Below, piece by piece: positions 23,892 to 32,136 of a stretch of 39,892 nucleotides of DNA; the stretch's first letter is position 1, and each line of letters opens with the position of its first letter. The notes beneath the pieces are model-generated. The model was not told the DNA's origin. It saw only the letters and a list, made by a program, of their open reading frames with translations, and did no database searches. Origin of the DNA: an uncultured Oscillospiraceae bacterium (GTDB lineage: Bacteria; Bacillota; Clostridia; Oscillospirales; Oscillospiraceae); the NCBI GenBank assembly GCA_947629955.1, contig CANRFT010000017.1, positions 1-39,892 of the forward strand, given 5' to 3'. Made by a program: the position numbers and the translations under genes.

Positions 23892-23921
23892 CAGGGGCAG
23901 GTCTTTTCAGACCTGCCCCTG
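23892..23921. terminator. Bidirectional terminator between TtcA-like and carbonic anhydrase genes
   Basis: A perfect 13-bp stem (23892-23904 with 23909-23921) with loop TTTC, flanked by T- and A-rich sequence. Confidence 0.85.
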
Positions 23922-23938
23922 TTCCGTTTGCGTTTCTC

Positions 23939-24484
23939 TCACAAAAACTCCACCGAGCCGTCCTCCAGATGATAGACCGCGCCGCGGACCGGCACACCCA
24001 GCCGCGCCCGGATCGTCTCCACACTGTGGTCCACATTGAGGCAGCAGGCCCGGTATTCGTCCCGCTCATCGCCGATGGCCTTCCTGATCTCGTCGGTGAT
24101 GGTCCTGATAAAGCCCTCCGCCTCGCGGCCCAGAGCGGCCCCGACGGCTCCGCAGTGATCGTGGCCCATCACCACCGTCAGGGGGCATCCCAGATGCCCG
24201 GCGGCGTACTGGATACTGCCCAGCTCGTAGTCCCCGATGACATTGCCCGCCACCCGGATGACAAACAGCTCCCCGATGCCGGCAGAAAACACATGCTCCG
24301 GGATCACCCTGGAGTCCGAGCAGGTCACAATGATCGCATAGGGGGCCTGGCCCTGCTCACAGCTTCTCCGGCGGGCAGCCGGAGAGACGTCTCCGAGCCC
24401 TCTCTCCGCAGACAGATAGCGCTGATTGCCCGCTTTCAGGCGCTCCAGCGCCTCCTGGGCGGTACACACGGCGGTCTTGCTCAT
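23939..24484 (-). CDS. Beta-class carbonic anhydrase
   Basis: The 181-aa cytoplasmic enzyme interconverts CO2 and bicarbonate. Zinc and active-site residues are intact: C55, D57 and R59 in CSDSR, then H108 and C111 in GHDHCG. Length fits the short bacterial beta class. It starts 32 bases after the stop of the decarboxylase gene with AAAGGAG upstream and no terminator between, so the two are probably one transcript. The decarboxylase product CO2 is its substrate, which gives the pairing a plausible metabolic logic. Confidence 0.95.
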   Translation of the reverse strand: MSKTAVCTAQEALERLKAGNQRYLSAERGLGDVSPAARRRSCEQGQAPYAIIVTCSDSRVIPEHVFSAGIGELFVIRVAGNVIGDYELGSIQYAAGHLGCPLTVVMGHDHCGAVGAALGREAEGFIRTITDEIRKAIGDERDEYRACCLNVDHSVETIRARLGVPVRGAVYHLEDGSVEFL

Positions 24485-24516
24485 TGGCTGACGCTCCTTT
24501 CAGCGGTTCGTTCTTT

Positions 24517-25773
24517 TCACCACACCAGGGTGGCGAAGTAGTCGTCTGGGGTCTCCGCCCGGCGGATCAGCTCCACCGAGCCGTCCTCCTTCAGCAGCAG
24601 CTCGGCGGAACGGAGCTTGCCGTTGTAGTTGTAGCCCATGGAGAAGCCGTGGGCCCCGGTATCGTGGATGACCAGGATGTCCCCCATGTCGATCCTGGGC
24701 AGGGGCCGGTCGATGGCGAATTTGTCGCTGTTCTCGCAGAGAGAGCCCACCACGTCGTACACGTGGTCGCAGGGCTCGTTTTCCTTGCCCAGCACGGTGA
24801 TGTGGTGGTAGGCACCGTAGATGGCGGGGCGCATCAGGTTGGCGGCGCAGGCGTCCACCCCGATATACTCCTTCCAGATGTGCTTCTCGTGGACGGCAGT
24901 GGTGACCAGGTGGCCGTTGGGGGCCAGCATGAACCGCCCCAGTTCGGTGAAGATGGCGGCCTCCCCCAGGCCGGCGGGGACCATGATCTCCTCGAAGGCT
25001 TTCCGCACCCCCTCGCCGATGACGGCGATGTCGTTGGCGCTCTGGTCCGGGCGGTAGGGGATGCCCACCCCGCCGGACAGGTTGATGAAGGCGATCTCAC
25101 AGCCCGTTTTGGCGGACACGTCGGCGGCCAGCTGGAACAGGATGCGGGCCAGGGCGGGATAGTAGTCGTTGGAGATGCTGTTGGAGGCCAAAAAGGCGTG
25201 GATGCCGAACCGCTTGGCCCCCAGCGCTTTGAGCCGTTTGAATGCCTCCAGCAGCTGGTCCGGGGTCATGCCGTACTTGGCCTGGCCGGGGTTGTCCATC
25301 ACCTGGAAGCCCTCTTTGCTCTCCCCCAGGGTGAAGGTGCCGCCGGGGTTGAAACGGCAGCACACCGTCTCGGGCACATGGCCCAGGGCGTCATAGAGGA
25401 AGTCCACATGGGTCAGGTCGTCCAGATTGATGATGGCCCCCAGCCTGTCCGCCAGCAGGAACTCCTCCGCCGGGGTCTCGTTGGAGGAAAACATGATCTC
25501 GTGGCCGGAGAAGCCGCAGCGGTCAGACATCATCAGCTCGGTGAGGGAGGAGCAGTCCACGCCGCAGCCCTCCTCCCGCAGTATTTTAAGGATGGCCGGG
25601 TTGGGGGTGGCTTTGACGGCGAAATATTCCTTAAACCCCTTGTTCCAGGCAAAAGCGGCGTTCAGGGCCCGGGCGGTGGCCCGGATGCCCTTTTCGTCGT
25701 AGATGTGGAACGGGGTGGGATACTTCTCTTTGATGGCTCTGGCCTGGGCCAGGGTGAGGAAGGGCTTTTTCAT
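24517..25773 (-). CDS. lysA: Diaminopimelate decarboxylase-like PLP enzyme
   Basis: The 418-aa fold-type III PLP enzyme has the Schiff-base lysine K54 in YFAVKATPN and a glycine-rich phosphate loop LSGGVGIP. The usual CESGD motif reads CENSD here (about 340). LysA makes lysine from meso-diaminopimelate in the last step of lysine biosynthesis. The motif change places it in a divergent LysA-like branch, so another amino-acid decarboxylation cannot be excluded. It has a consensus promoter, and SD GGAGGAG lies before the ATG. It leads into the carbonic anhydrase gene. Confidence 0.8.
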   Translation of the reverse strand: MKKPFLTLAQARAIKEKYPTPFHIYDEKGIRATARALNAAFAWNKGFKEYFAVKATPNPAILKILREEGCGVDCSSLTELMMSDRCGFSGHEIMFSSNETPAEEFLLADRLGAIINLDDLTHVDFLYDALGHVPETVCCRFNPGGTFTLGESKEGFQVMDNPGQAKYGMTPDQLLEAFKRLKALGAKRFGIHAFLASNSISNDYYPALARILFQLAADVSAKTGCEIAFINLSGGVGIPYRPDQSANDIAVIGEGVRKAFEEIMVPAGLGEAAIFTELGRFMLAPNGHLVTTAVHEKHIWKEYIGVDACAANLMRPAIYGAYHHITVLGKENEPCDHVYDVVGSLCENSDKFAIDRPLPRIDMGDILVIHDTGAHGFSMGYNYNGKLRSAELLLKEDGSVELIRRAETPDDYFATLVW

Positions 25774-25805
25774 CTCTCTGTCTCCTCCTGATGAGGTTTT
25801 GTAAC

Positions 25806-25834
25806 ATGATAAAACAGCACGGGGCCTTTGTCAA
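25806..25834 (-). promoter_or_regulatory. Sigma-A promoter of the lysA-like operon
   Basis: On the minus strand, consensus TTGACA (25829-25834), a 17-bp spacer and TATCAT (25806-25811), about 33 bases before the ATG. The -35 abuts the rlmH stop codon. Confidence 0.82.
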
Positions 25835-26317
25835 TCACTTGTGATAATCAGAGCCCTCCTGTATTTTGAACGCCCGGTAGAGCTGCTCCAGCACCATCAC
25901 CCTTGCCAGGTGGTGGGGGAAGGTCATCTCCGACATGGACAGCCGCAGGTCGGCCCGCTGCTTCACCAGGGGGGACAGGCCGTAGGAGCCGCCGATGATC
26001 AGCGTCAGGGAGGACATCCCCCCTACCGTCCAGGTCCCGACGGTACGGGCCAGGTCCTCGCTGGACAGGGGCGTTCCTTCCACGCACAGGGCCACCACCC
26101 GGCCGGACTGGGGCAGTTTGGCCAGAATGGCCTCCCCCTCCCTGTCCAGCGCCGCCTGGATGGAGCCCAGCGTGGGTCTGGCGGGCAGTTTCTGCTCCGC
26201 CAGCTCCACGATGTTCAGCTTACAGTGGGCGGACAGGCGTTTGGCGTACTCCGCCGCGGCGTCCTTGTAAAACTTCTCTTTCAGCTTGCCCACGCAGAGA
26301 AGGGTCACATTCAGCAC
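25835..26317 (-). CDS. rlmH: 23S rRNA pseudouridine-1915 N3-methyltransferase RlmH
   Basis: The 160-aa SPOUT methyltransferase acts on 70S ribosomes to methylate pseudouridine 1915 of 23S rRNA. The SAM-binding knot sequence is present: VALCVEGTPLSSEDLA (about 76-91), TLIIGGSYGLS and the C-terminal FPHHLARVMVLEQLYRAFKI. It uses a GTG start at 26317, with GGAGGTG inside the end of the upstream metallo-hydrolase gene 3 bases away, so translation is coupled. The pairing with a walJ-like gene is conserved in Firmicutes. Confidence 0.96.
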   Translation of the reverse strand: MLNVTLLCVGKLKEKFYKDAAAEYAKRLSAHCKLNIVELAEQKLPARPTLGSIQAALDREGEAILAKLPQSGRVVALCVEGTPLSSEDLARTVGTWTVGGMSSLTLIIGGSYGLSPLVKQRADLRLSMSEMTFPHHLARVMVLEQLYRAFKIQEGSDYHK

Positions 26318-26320
26318 GGG

Positions 26321-27109
26321 TCACACCTCCATCCAGCGGTCGCATTCGCTCCGGGGGGCAACGGAGAGGAGCACGTCCTCCCCCACCTTCGTGCCCAGCG
26401 CCTCCAGCGCCTTTTTTGAAGCCGCCAGGGCCAGGGCCGGGGTGTTGTTCTCCTGGGACAGGTGGGCCAGCACGACGCGCCGGGCCCCGCCCCGGACGGC
26501 GAACGCCGCCAGCTCCGCCCCTGCCTCGTTGGACAGGTGGCCCCGGTCCCCCAGGATGCGCTCCTTCAAATAGGCGGGATAGGGCCCGGAGCGGAGCATA
26601 TCCACATCGTGGTTGCTCTCGCAGATGAGCAGGTGGCAGCCCCGCACGGCGGCCGCCGCCTCCTGGGTAACGTACCCGGTGTCGGTACACAAAACCAGCT
26701 TCCGGCCGCCCCCCTCGATGGCGTAGCCCACCGGACAGGCGGCGTCGTGGCTGTTGGCGAAGGGGTGGATCACCAGACCGCCGATGGCGAACCGCTCCCC
26801 CGGCTCGAACACCTGGAAGCGGCCCTCCATCCCCGCCCGCCGGTAGCAGATCTGCCGGGCGGTGCCCTCGGCGGTGTAGAGGTCCGCCCCCGTCTGCCGA
26901 CACAGCACGTCCAGGCCGCTGATGTGGTCGGAGTGCTCGTGGGTGATGAGCACCCCCGCCAGCCGAGAGGGCTCGATGCCCAGCCGCCGCAGGCCGGCGG
27001 TGATCCGCCGGGCGGAGATGCCCGCGTCGATGAGGATATGTACGGTCCCGTCGCTCACCACGGCGCAGTTGCCGCTGGAGCCGCTGGCCAGGGTAGCCGC
27101 TCGAAGCAT
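26321..27109 (-). CDS. WalJ/YycJ-like MBL-fold metallo-hydrolase
   Basis: The 262-aa protein starts at ATG 27109, with GGAGGG upstream. The metal-binding THEHSDH is at 56-62, with later ligands around FANSHD and LCTDTGY and a C-terminal HLS. The sequence opens LASGSSGNCAVVS, typical of YycJ/WalJ. WalJ links cell-wall control and cell division with replication in Firmicutes; the exact reaction is unknown, possibly a 5' exonuclease. The WalR-like regulator lies far away at 1103, unlike in Bacillus. It is followed by rlmH 3 bases later. Confidence 0.88.
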   Translation of the reverse strand: MLRAATLASGSSGNCAVVSDGTVHILIDAGISARRITAGLRRLGIEPSRLAGVLITHEHSDHISGLDVLCRQTGADLYTAEGTARQICYRRAGMEGRFQVFEPGERFAIGGLVIHPFANSHDAACPVGYAIEGGGRKLVLCTDTGYVTQEAAAAVRGCHLLICESNHDVDMLRSGPYPAYLKERILGDRGHLSNEAGAELAAFAVRGGARRVVLAHLSQENNTPALALAASKKALEALGTKVGEDVLLSVAPRSECDRWMEV

Positions 27110-27126
27110 AGTGTTCCCTCCATGAA

Positions 27127-27151
27127 AAGAGGGCGGCAGAGCCGCCCTCTT
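27127..27151 (-). terminator. Terminator after murA
   Basis: An 11-bp perfect stem (27127-27137 with 27141-27151), followed on the minus strand by TTTTC. It lies between murA and the walJ-like gene and probably allows some readthrough, because no walJ promoter is evident. Confidence 0.75.
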
Positions 27152-27165
27152 GCTGATCTTTTGCG

Positions 27166-28461
27166 TTACGCGGTGGCCGGGACCCGGTCCGGGTCGGGAA
27201 CGTCCACCACCCGGATGTCGGCGCCCACACCGGACAGCTTGCCGATCAGGTTCTCGTAGCCCCGCTCGATGTGGCCGATGTTGGATACCTCGCTGGTGCC
27301 TTTGGCGGCCAGCCCCGCGATGACCATAGCCGCGCCGGCCCGCAAATCGCAGGCCTCCATGGGCGCGCCGGTGAGGTGGTCCACCCCCTCGATGACAGCG
27401 ATCTTGCCCTCCACCTGGATCCTGGCGCCCAGCCGGCGAAATTCCTCCACGTAGCGGTAGCGGTTGCCCCAAACGCCCTCGGTGAGAACGCTGGTGCCCT
27501 GGGCGATGGACAGCACCGCCGCGATCTGGGGCTGCATATCGGTGGGGAAGCCGGGATAGGGCATGGTCTTCACGTTGGTGCGCTGAAGAGGGCCGCTGCG
27601 GCGGACGATGAGACTGTCGCCCTCCTCCTCCACCTCCACGCCCATCTCCATGAGCTTGGCGGTGATGCACTCCATGTGCTTGGGGATCACATTGCACACC
27701 CGGACCTCGCCGCCGGCGGCGGCCACGGCAGCCATATAGGTGCCCGCCTCGATCTGGTCGGGGATGATGGAGTATTCCCCGCCCCGGAGCTTTTCCACGC
27801 CCCGGATCTTGATGACGTCGGTGCCGGCACCGGCGATATCCGCCCCCATGGAGTTGAGGAAGTTGGCCACGTCCACGATATGGGGCTCCTTAGCGGCGTT
27901 CTCGATAACGGTGAGGCCTTCGGCCAGAGTGGCGGCCAGCATGATGTTGATGGTGGCCCCTACGGAGGCGATGTCAAGATAGATCTGGGCGCCCCTCAGC
28001 CGGCCGCCGTCAGGCACCTTGGCAAAGACGTAGCCCTGGCGGGTATCCACCTGGGCTCCCAGAGCGGTGAGTCCCTTGATATGCAGGTCGATGGGCCGCC
28101 CGCCCAGGTCGCACCCGCCGGGGAGGGGCACCTCTGCCCAGCCGTACCGGCCCAGGAGGGCTCCGATGAGATAGTAACTGGCACGGATCTTCCGGCCGTC
28201 CTCATAGGGGATCCGCCTGTTGACGATATGGGTGCAGTCCACATCCATGGTGGTGCGGTTGAAGGTGCGGATGTTGGCGCCCAGAGACTGGAGCATGTTC
28301 AGGATCAGGTCGACATCGCTGATCTGAGGGATATTGTCGATGCGGCAGACCCCGTCCACCATCAGCGCGGCGGGGATGATGCCCACGGCGGCGTTTTTCG
28401 CGCCGCTGATCTCGATCCGGCCATAAAGGGGCCGTCCGCCATGAATCACATATTTTTTCAA
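27166..28461 (-). CDS. murA: UDP-N-acetylglucosamine 1-carboxyvinyltransferase MurA
   Basis: The 431-aa enzyme transfers enolpyruvate from PEP to UDP-GlcNAc, the first committed step of peptidoglycan synthesis. The two-lobed EPSP-synthase-like fold is intact: SGAKNAA near residues 19-25, the catalytic and fosfomycin-target cysteine C117 in LPGGCDLGG, and a C-terminal AGAAMVIAGLAA. The start is TTG 28461, with GAGGTG 5 bases upstream; a longer frame from TTG 28485 adds eight residues not seen in the family. A consensus-like promoter lies 105 bases upstream. Confidence 0.96.
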   Translation of the reverse strand: MKKYVIHGGRPLYGRIEISGAKNAAVGIIPAALMVDGVCRIDNIPQISDVDLILNMLQSLGANIRTFNRTTMDVDCTHIVNRRIPYEDGRKIRASYYLIGALLGRYGWAEVPLPGGCDLGGRPIDLHIKGLTALGAQVDTRQGYVFAKVPDGGRLRGAQIYLDIASVGATINIMLAATLAEGLTVIENAAKEPHIVDVANFLNSMGADIAGAGTDVIKIRGVEKLRGGEYSIIPDQIEAGTYMAAVAAAGGEVRVCNVIPKHMECITAKLMEMGVEVEEEGDSLIVRRSGPLQRTNVKTMPYPGFPTDMQPQIAAVLSIAQGTSVLTEGVWGNRYRYVEEFRRLGARIQVEGKIAVIEGVDHLTGAPMEACDLRAGAAMVIAGLAAKGTSEVSNIGHIERGYENLIGKLSGVGADIRVVDVPDPDRVPATA

Positions 28462-28565
28462 GGCTGCACCTCGAACCTCCGGCAAGCCGGGTTGATAGCG
28501 CCCAAACAGGCGAAAACAGTTAACATAAAACCGGCGCTGCGCATGGTCTCACATTTTCACATGGT

Positions 28566-28594
28566 ATTATAGCACCGTCTGAAAAGAAAGGCAA
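28566..28594 (-). promoter_or_regulatory. Sigma-A promoter of murA
   Basis: On the minus strand, TTGCCT (28589-28594), a 17-bp spacer and TATAAT (28566-28571). Confidence 0.75.
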
Positions 28595-28721
28595 TCTAAA
28601 GTTTCCCATAACGGGCAAAAATATCGCGTTCTTCTGCGTATTATCCAATTTATGGCAGCTATAGTTTGCCCCCGCCCGGCCGGTCCCATGCAGGGAAATT
28701 GTGAATTTTCCGTGAAAGGGC

Positions 28722-28750
28722 TTGCAATCGGCGCGAAATAGGATTATCAT
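28722..28750 (+). promoter_or_regulatory. Sigma-A promoter of htpG
   Basis: TTGCAA (28722-28727), a 17-bp spacer and TATCAT (28745-28750). The CIRCE element starts 3 bases after the -10, across the expected start site. Confidence 0.85.
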
Positions 28751-28753
28751 AGG

Positions 28754-28780
28754 TTAGCACTCAAAGTTATCGAGTGCTAA
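28754..28780 (+). promoter_or_regulatory. CIRCE operator (HrcA binding site)
   Basis: A perfect TTAGCACTC, nine bases, GAGTGCTAA. This is the exact consensus for the heat-shock repressor HrcA. HrcA would block htpG transcription until heat stress titrates GroEL. Confidence 0.97.
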
Positions 28781-28824
28781 AATCTGTTTTCAAAAAATTT
28801 TCACATACAGAGGAGCGACCAAGC

Positions 28825-30738
28825 ATGGCAAAGAAGCAGTTCAAAGCGGAGTCCAAGCGGCTGATGGATCTGATGATCAACTCCATCTACACCCACAAGG
28901 AGATCTTTCTGCGGGAGATCATCTCCAACGCCAGCGACGCCATCGACAAGCTGGCCTATCTGGGCCTCACCGACGACACCGTCAAGACCAAGCGGAGCGA
29001 CTTCCGCATCACCGTCACCCCGGACAAGGGGGCCAGGACCCTCACCGTGTCCGACAACGGCGTGGGCATGACCGCCGACGAGCTGGAGAAGAACCTGGGC
29101 ACCATCGCCCGCAGCGGCTCCCTCCAGTTCAAGCAGGAGATGGAGAAGGGGGACACGTCCGACATCATCGGCCAGTTCGGCGTGGGCTTCTACTCCGCCT
29201 TCATGGTGGCCGACAAGGTCACCGTGGTCACCCGCCGTCACGGGGAGGAGACCGGCCACGTCTGGCAGTCCGAGGGGGCCGACGGCTACACCATCTCCGA
29301 CTGCGAGAAGGACGGCGACGGCACCGACGTCATCATGCACCTGAAACCGGACACCGACGACGAGAAGTACGGCGAGTATCTGGAGACCCACCGCCTCCAG
29401 GAACTCATCAAGAAGTACTCCGACTACATCCGCCACCCCATCCGCATGGTGGTGGAGGACTACCGGCAGAAGGAGAAGCCCGCCGACGCGGGCGACGACT
29501 ACAAGCCCGAGTGGGAGACCGTCCAGGAGGAAAAGACCATCAACTCCATGGTCCCCCTGTGGCAGCGGCCCCGCTCCAAGGTAAAGCAGGAGGAGTACGA
29601 CCGGTTCTATCAGGAGAAGTTCGGCGACTGGCAGGCCCCCCTGGCCACCATCACCACCTCCTCCGAGGGCACCGTCACCTTCAAGTCCCTGCTGTTCGTC
29701 CCCTCCGCCACCCCCTACGACTTCTACACCCGGGAGTACGAGAAGGGCCTCCAGCTCTACTCCAGCGGCGTGCTCATCATGGACAAGTGCGCCGATCTGC
29801 TGCCCGACTGCTTCCGCTTCGTCCGGGGCGTGGTGGACTCCCCCGACTTCTCCCTGAACATCTCCCGTGAGATGCTCCAGCACACCCGGGAGCTGAAAGT
29901 CATCGCCGGGGCCGTTGAGAAGAAGATCAAGAACGAACTGGTCAAGCTCATGAAGGACGACCGGGAGAAGTACGAGAAGTTCTGGGCCGCCTTTGGCCGC
30001 CAGCTCAAGTACAGCGTGGTGGAGGGCTACGGCGCCAAGAAAGACCTGCTCCAGGACCTGCTGCTGTTCACCTCCTCCAAGGAGGGCAAGCTGACCTCGC
30101 TGGCTGAGTATGTGGACCGCATGGCGGAGGGCCAGGAGTTCATCTACTACGTCTGCGCCGACGACGCCGCCCAGGCCGCCAAGCTGCCCCAGGTGGAGCG
30201 GGTGGCCGACAAGGGCTACGAGATCTTCTATCTCACCGGGGAGGAGGACCAGTTCGTGGTCAACACCCTGAGCGAGGTCTCCGGCAAGAAGCTGAAATCG
30301 GTGGCCGACCCCGACGCCCTCCCCGAGAGCGACGAGGAGAAGGCCGCCCAGGAGAAGCAGGCCGAGGACGCCAAGCCGGTGCTGGACTTTGTGAAGGAGA
30401 CCCTGGGGGACCGCATCCACGAGGCGCGGGTGTCCAAGATCTTAAAGAGCGCCCCGGTGTGCATGACTGCCGACGGGCCCATGACCCTGGAGATGGAGAA
30501 ATACTTCTCCAAAATGGAGGCCAACCCCATGATGGGCCCCATGAAGGCCCAGCGGGTGCTGGAGGTGAACCCCAACGCCGCCCCCTTCGCCGCCCTGAAA
30601 AACGCCCTGGACGCCGGCGACAAGGAGAAAGCCGCCAAGTTCACGGAGATCCTGTACCACCAGGCCCTGCTCATCGCCGGGCTGCCCATCGAGGACGCGG
30701 CGGCCTACACCGAGCTGGTGTGCTCGCTGATGGCGTAA
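28825..30738 (+). CDS. htpG: Molecular chaperone HtpG (Hsp90)
   Basis: The 637-aa homodimeric ATP-driven chaperone has the GHKL ATPase site: ISNASDAID (about 32-40), DNGVGM (about 75-80) and GQFGVGFYSAFMV (about 115-127). The middle and C-terminal dimerisation domains are complete, ending at a usual length. The start ATG 28825 follows AGGAG. An upstream in-frame ATG at 28774 lies inside the CIRCE element and is excluded. Control by perfect CIRCE makes this an HrcA-regulon member, unlike htpG in Bacillus subtilis. A strong terminator follows. Confidence 0.97.
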   Translation: MAKKQFKAESKRLMDLMINSIYTHKEIFLREIISNASDAIDKLAYLGLTDDTVKTKRSDFRITVTPDKGARTLTVSDNGVGMTADELEKNLGTIARSGSLQFKQEMEKGDTSDIIGQFGVGFYSAFMVADKVTVVTRRHGEETGHVWQSEGADGYTISDCEKDGDGTDVIMHLKPDTDDEKYGEYLETHRLQELIKKYSDYIRHPIRMVVEDYRQKEKPADAGDDYKPEWETVQEEKTINSMVPLWQRPRSKVKQEEYDRFYQEKFGDWQAPLATITTSSEGTVTFKSLLFVPSATPYDFYTREYEKGLQLYSSGVLIMDKCADLLPDCFRFVRGVVDSPDFSLNISREMLQHTRELKVIAGAVEKKIKNELVKLMKDDREKYEKFWAAFGRQLKYSVVEGYGAKKDLLQDLLLFTSSKEGKLTSLAEYVDRMAEGQEFIYYVCADDAAQAAKLPQVERVADKGYEIFYLTGEEDQFVVNTLSEVSGKKLKSVADPDALPESDEEKAAQEKQAEDAKPVLDFVKETLGDRIHEARVSKILKSAPVCMTADGPMTLEMEKYFSKMEANPMMGPMKAQRVLEVNPNAAPFAALKNALDAGDKEKAAKFTEILYHQALLIAGLPIEDAAAYTELVCSLMA

Positions 30739-30753
30739 GTCAGCCTTCTTTTC

Positions 30754-30785
30754 AGTCCCCCGCGCGGCGCGCGGGGGACTTTTTT
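30754..30785 (+). terminator. Terminator of htpG
   Basis: A 12-bp GC-rich perfect stem (30754-30765 with 30769-30780), 3-base loop and a run of six T. Confidence 0.95.
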
Positions 30786-30863
30786 CAGATTTCCCGCAAC
30801 CAAACCGTTCAAATCCCACTCTATATAGTCGGAGACCGGTTTCCAGTCTGAGGAGGTGACGCC

Positions 30864-31412
30864 ATGACCGACCAGGAGCTCATCGACCTGTTCTTCGCCC
30901 GGTCGGAACAGGCGGTGTCCGCCCTCCAGGCCCAATACGGCCCCTACTGCCGCGCCGTCGCCGGAAACCTGCTGTCCGACATCCGGGATGTGGACGAGTG
31001 CCTGAACGACTGCTGGCTGGCGGTGTGGCGGGCCATCCCCCCCGCCAGGCCGGAGCATTTCAAGGGCTGGCTGGGGGCCGTCGTCCGAAACCGGGCCCTG
31101 GCCATCGGCCGGGAGAACGGCCGCCGTCCGGCTACCGTGGGCGACAGCGCCCTGGAGCTGGCCGCCGCCCTGTCCGGCGCGGCGGACCCCCACAGCGAGG
31201 CGGAATACCGGGAACTGGCCGCCGCCGTCTCCCGGTTTTTGTGGACGGAGCGGCCGGAGATCCGCGCCGCCTTCCTCCGCCGGTACTGGTACGCCGACAG
31301 CGTGGAGGACACCGCCGCCCGCATGGGCTGGTCGGTGAGCAAGACCAAAAGCGCCCTGTTCCGGGTCAGGAACAGGCTGCGGGACTATCTGAAAAAGGAG
31401 CGGTTATTATGA
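30864..31412 (+). CDS. ECF-type RNA polymerase sigma factor (second copy)
   Basis: The 182-aa protein has region 2 at about 22-85 (DVDECLNDCWLAVWRAIPPARP) and region 4 at about 115-178 (FLRRYWYADSVEDTAARMGWSVSKTKSALFRVRNRL). SD GAGGAGGTG precedes the ATG. It is a paralog of the sigma at 18259-18816, with the same start pattern (DLFFARSEQA) and the same gene order. Its TGA overlaps the ATG of the next gene. An 8-base motif TTCAAATC lies at 30808-30815, as it does before the other sigma. Confidence 0.93.
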   Translation: MTDQELIDLFFARSEQAVSALQAQYGPYCRAVAGNLLSDIRDVDECLNDCWLAVWRAIPPARPEHFKGWLGAVVRNRALAIGRENGRRPATVGDSALELAAALSGAADPHSEAEYRELAAAVSRFLWTERPEIRAAFLRRYWYADSVEDTAARMGWSVSKTKSALFRVRNRLRDYLKKERLL

Positions 31413-32086
31413 CAGAACACGCTATCTTAGAAGTCATGGACCACCTGGACCCCGCTCTCATCGAGCAGGCCGATGTCAAAAAAGTGAGGAAGCCATCCCG
31501 GCCGGCGAGAGTTGCCGTGATCGCCGCCTGTATGTGCCTGCTCGTGGTCGGCGCGGCCTTTGCCGCCTCCGCCGGGATGCGGTACGGCATGTGGGCCCGC
31601 GCGGTCTCCGAGATCGACGGCGTGAAGTTCCCCAAACAGCTCGGCGAGTTTTCTCTGGCGGGTACCCGCGAGTTTTATGTGGTGCCTGACGGCGTCTCCT
31701 TCGACGATGCCCCCTTGTCCGCCGTTTACCGGCCCGCGGAGTTTTCCTATGTCAGCGGCGGCGGTCTCCCGGACGGACGCCGCCTCACCGTGGATGTGGG
31801 GAAAACGGACCCGGCGTATTGGTCTGTCTATTTCAGCTTTGACCCGGAGACGCTGGAGTTCATCCCGGGCGAGAATGACCGGGATCTCCGCGCCGTTGAG
31901 ACGCGGGGGCGCACGGTCTATTTGTACGACTCCGAATATCCGGACGGGGAGCTTGTGACGCACAGCGCCGTCTGGCTGGAGCCGGAGCGCGGCCTGTGCA
32001 TCTCCCTGTCGCTGCAAGGCGGCCCGGAGGCTCTGCCTGACGGCGTGATGCCCTGCGTGGAACTGGTGATGGATCTTTTCCGGTGA
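31409..32086 (+). CDS. Single-pass membrane protein paired with the second ECF sigma factor
   Basis: The 225-aa protein overlaps the sigma stop (ATGA). It has a short cytoplasmic N-terminus (1-32), a hydrophobic helix (about 33-54) and an extracytoplasmic domain of about 170 residues. The position and topology suggest an anti-sigma factor or sensor, but no ZAS or other known anti-sigma motif is visible. It does not closely resemble the partner at 17513 outside the topology. Function is inferred only from coupling. Confidence 0.75.
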   Translation: MTEHAILEVMDHLDPALIEQADVKKVRKPSRPARVAVIAACMCLLVVGAAFAASAGMRYGMWARAVSEIDGVKFPKQLGEFSLAGTREFYVVPDGVSFDDAPLSAVYRPAEFSYVSGGGLPDGRRLTVDVGKTDPAYWSVYFSFDPETLEFIPGENDRDLRAVETRGRTVYLYDSEYPDGELVTHSAVWLEPERGLCISLSLQGGPEALPDGVMPCVELVMDLFR

Positions 32087-32104
32087 GCGTTTCCCCGAAG
32101 CCGC

Positions 32105-32136
32105 AAAAAGTCCGGCCCGCGTGGGCCGGACTTTTT
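32105..32136. terminator. Bidirectional terminator between convergent genes
   Basis: A perfect 14-bp stem (32105-32118 with 32123-32136) begins with AAAAA and ends with TTTTT. It also overlaps the stop codon of the XRE gene. Confidence 0.93.

Larger units (their letters stand above)
28462..28824. other. Divergent murA/htpG control region
   Basis: These 363 bases contain the murA promoter (28566-28594), the htpG promoter (28722-28750), the CIRCE operator (28754-28780) and leaders for both genes. The middle (28595-28720) is fairly AT-rich with nothing further recognised. Confidence 0.7.

Noticed and set aside
28774-28825. Upstream ATG for htpG at 28774
   Set aside because: It lies within the CIRCE operator, lacks an SD, and adds residues not seen in HtpG.
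28801-30420. Long minus-strand open frame opposite htpG (539 codons)
   Set aside because: Low-complexity His/Gly/Val/Leu translation mirroring the GC-rich codons of htpG, with no SD. Similar shadows occur opposite glnS, valS, rnj and the kinase gene.
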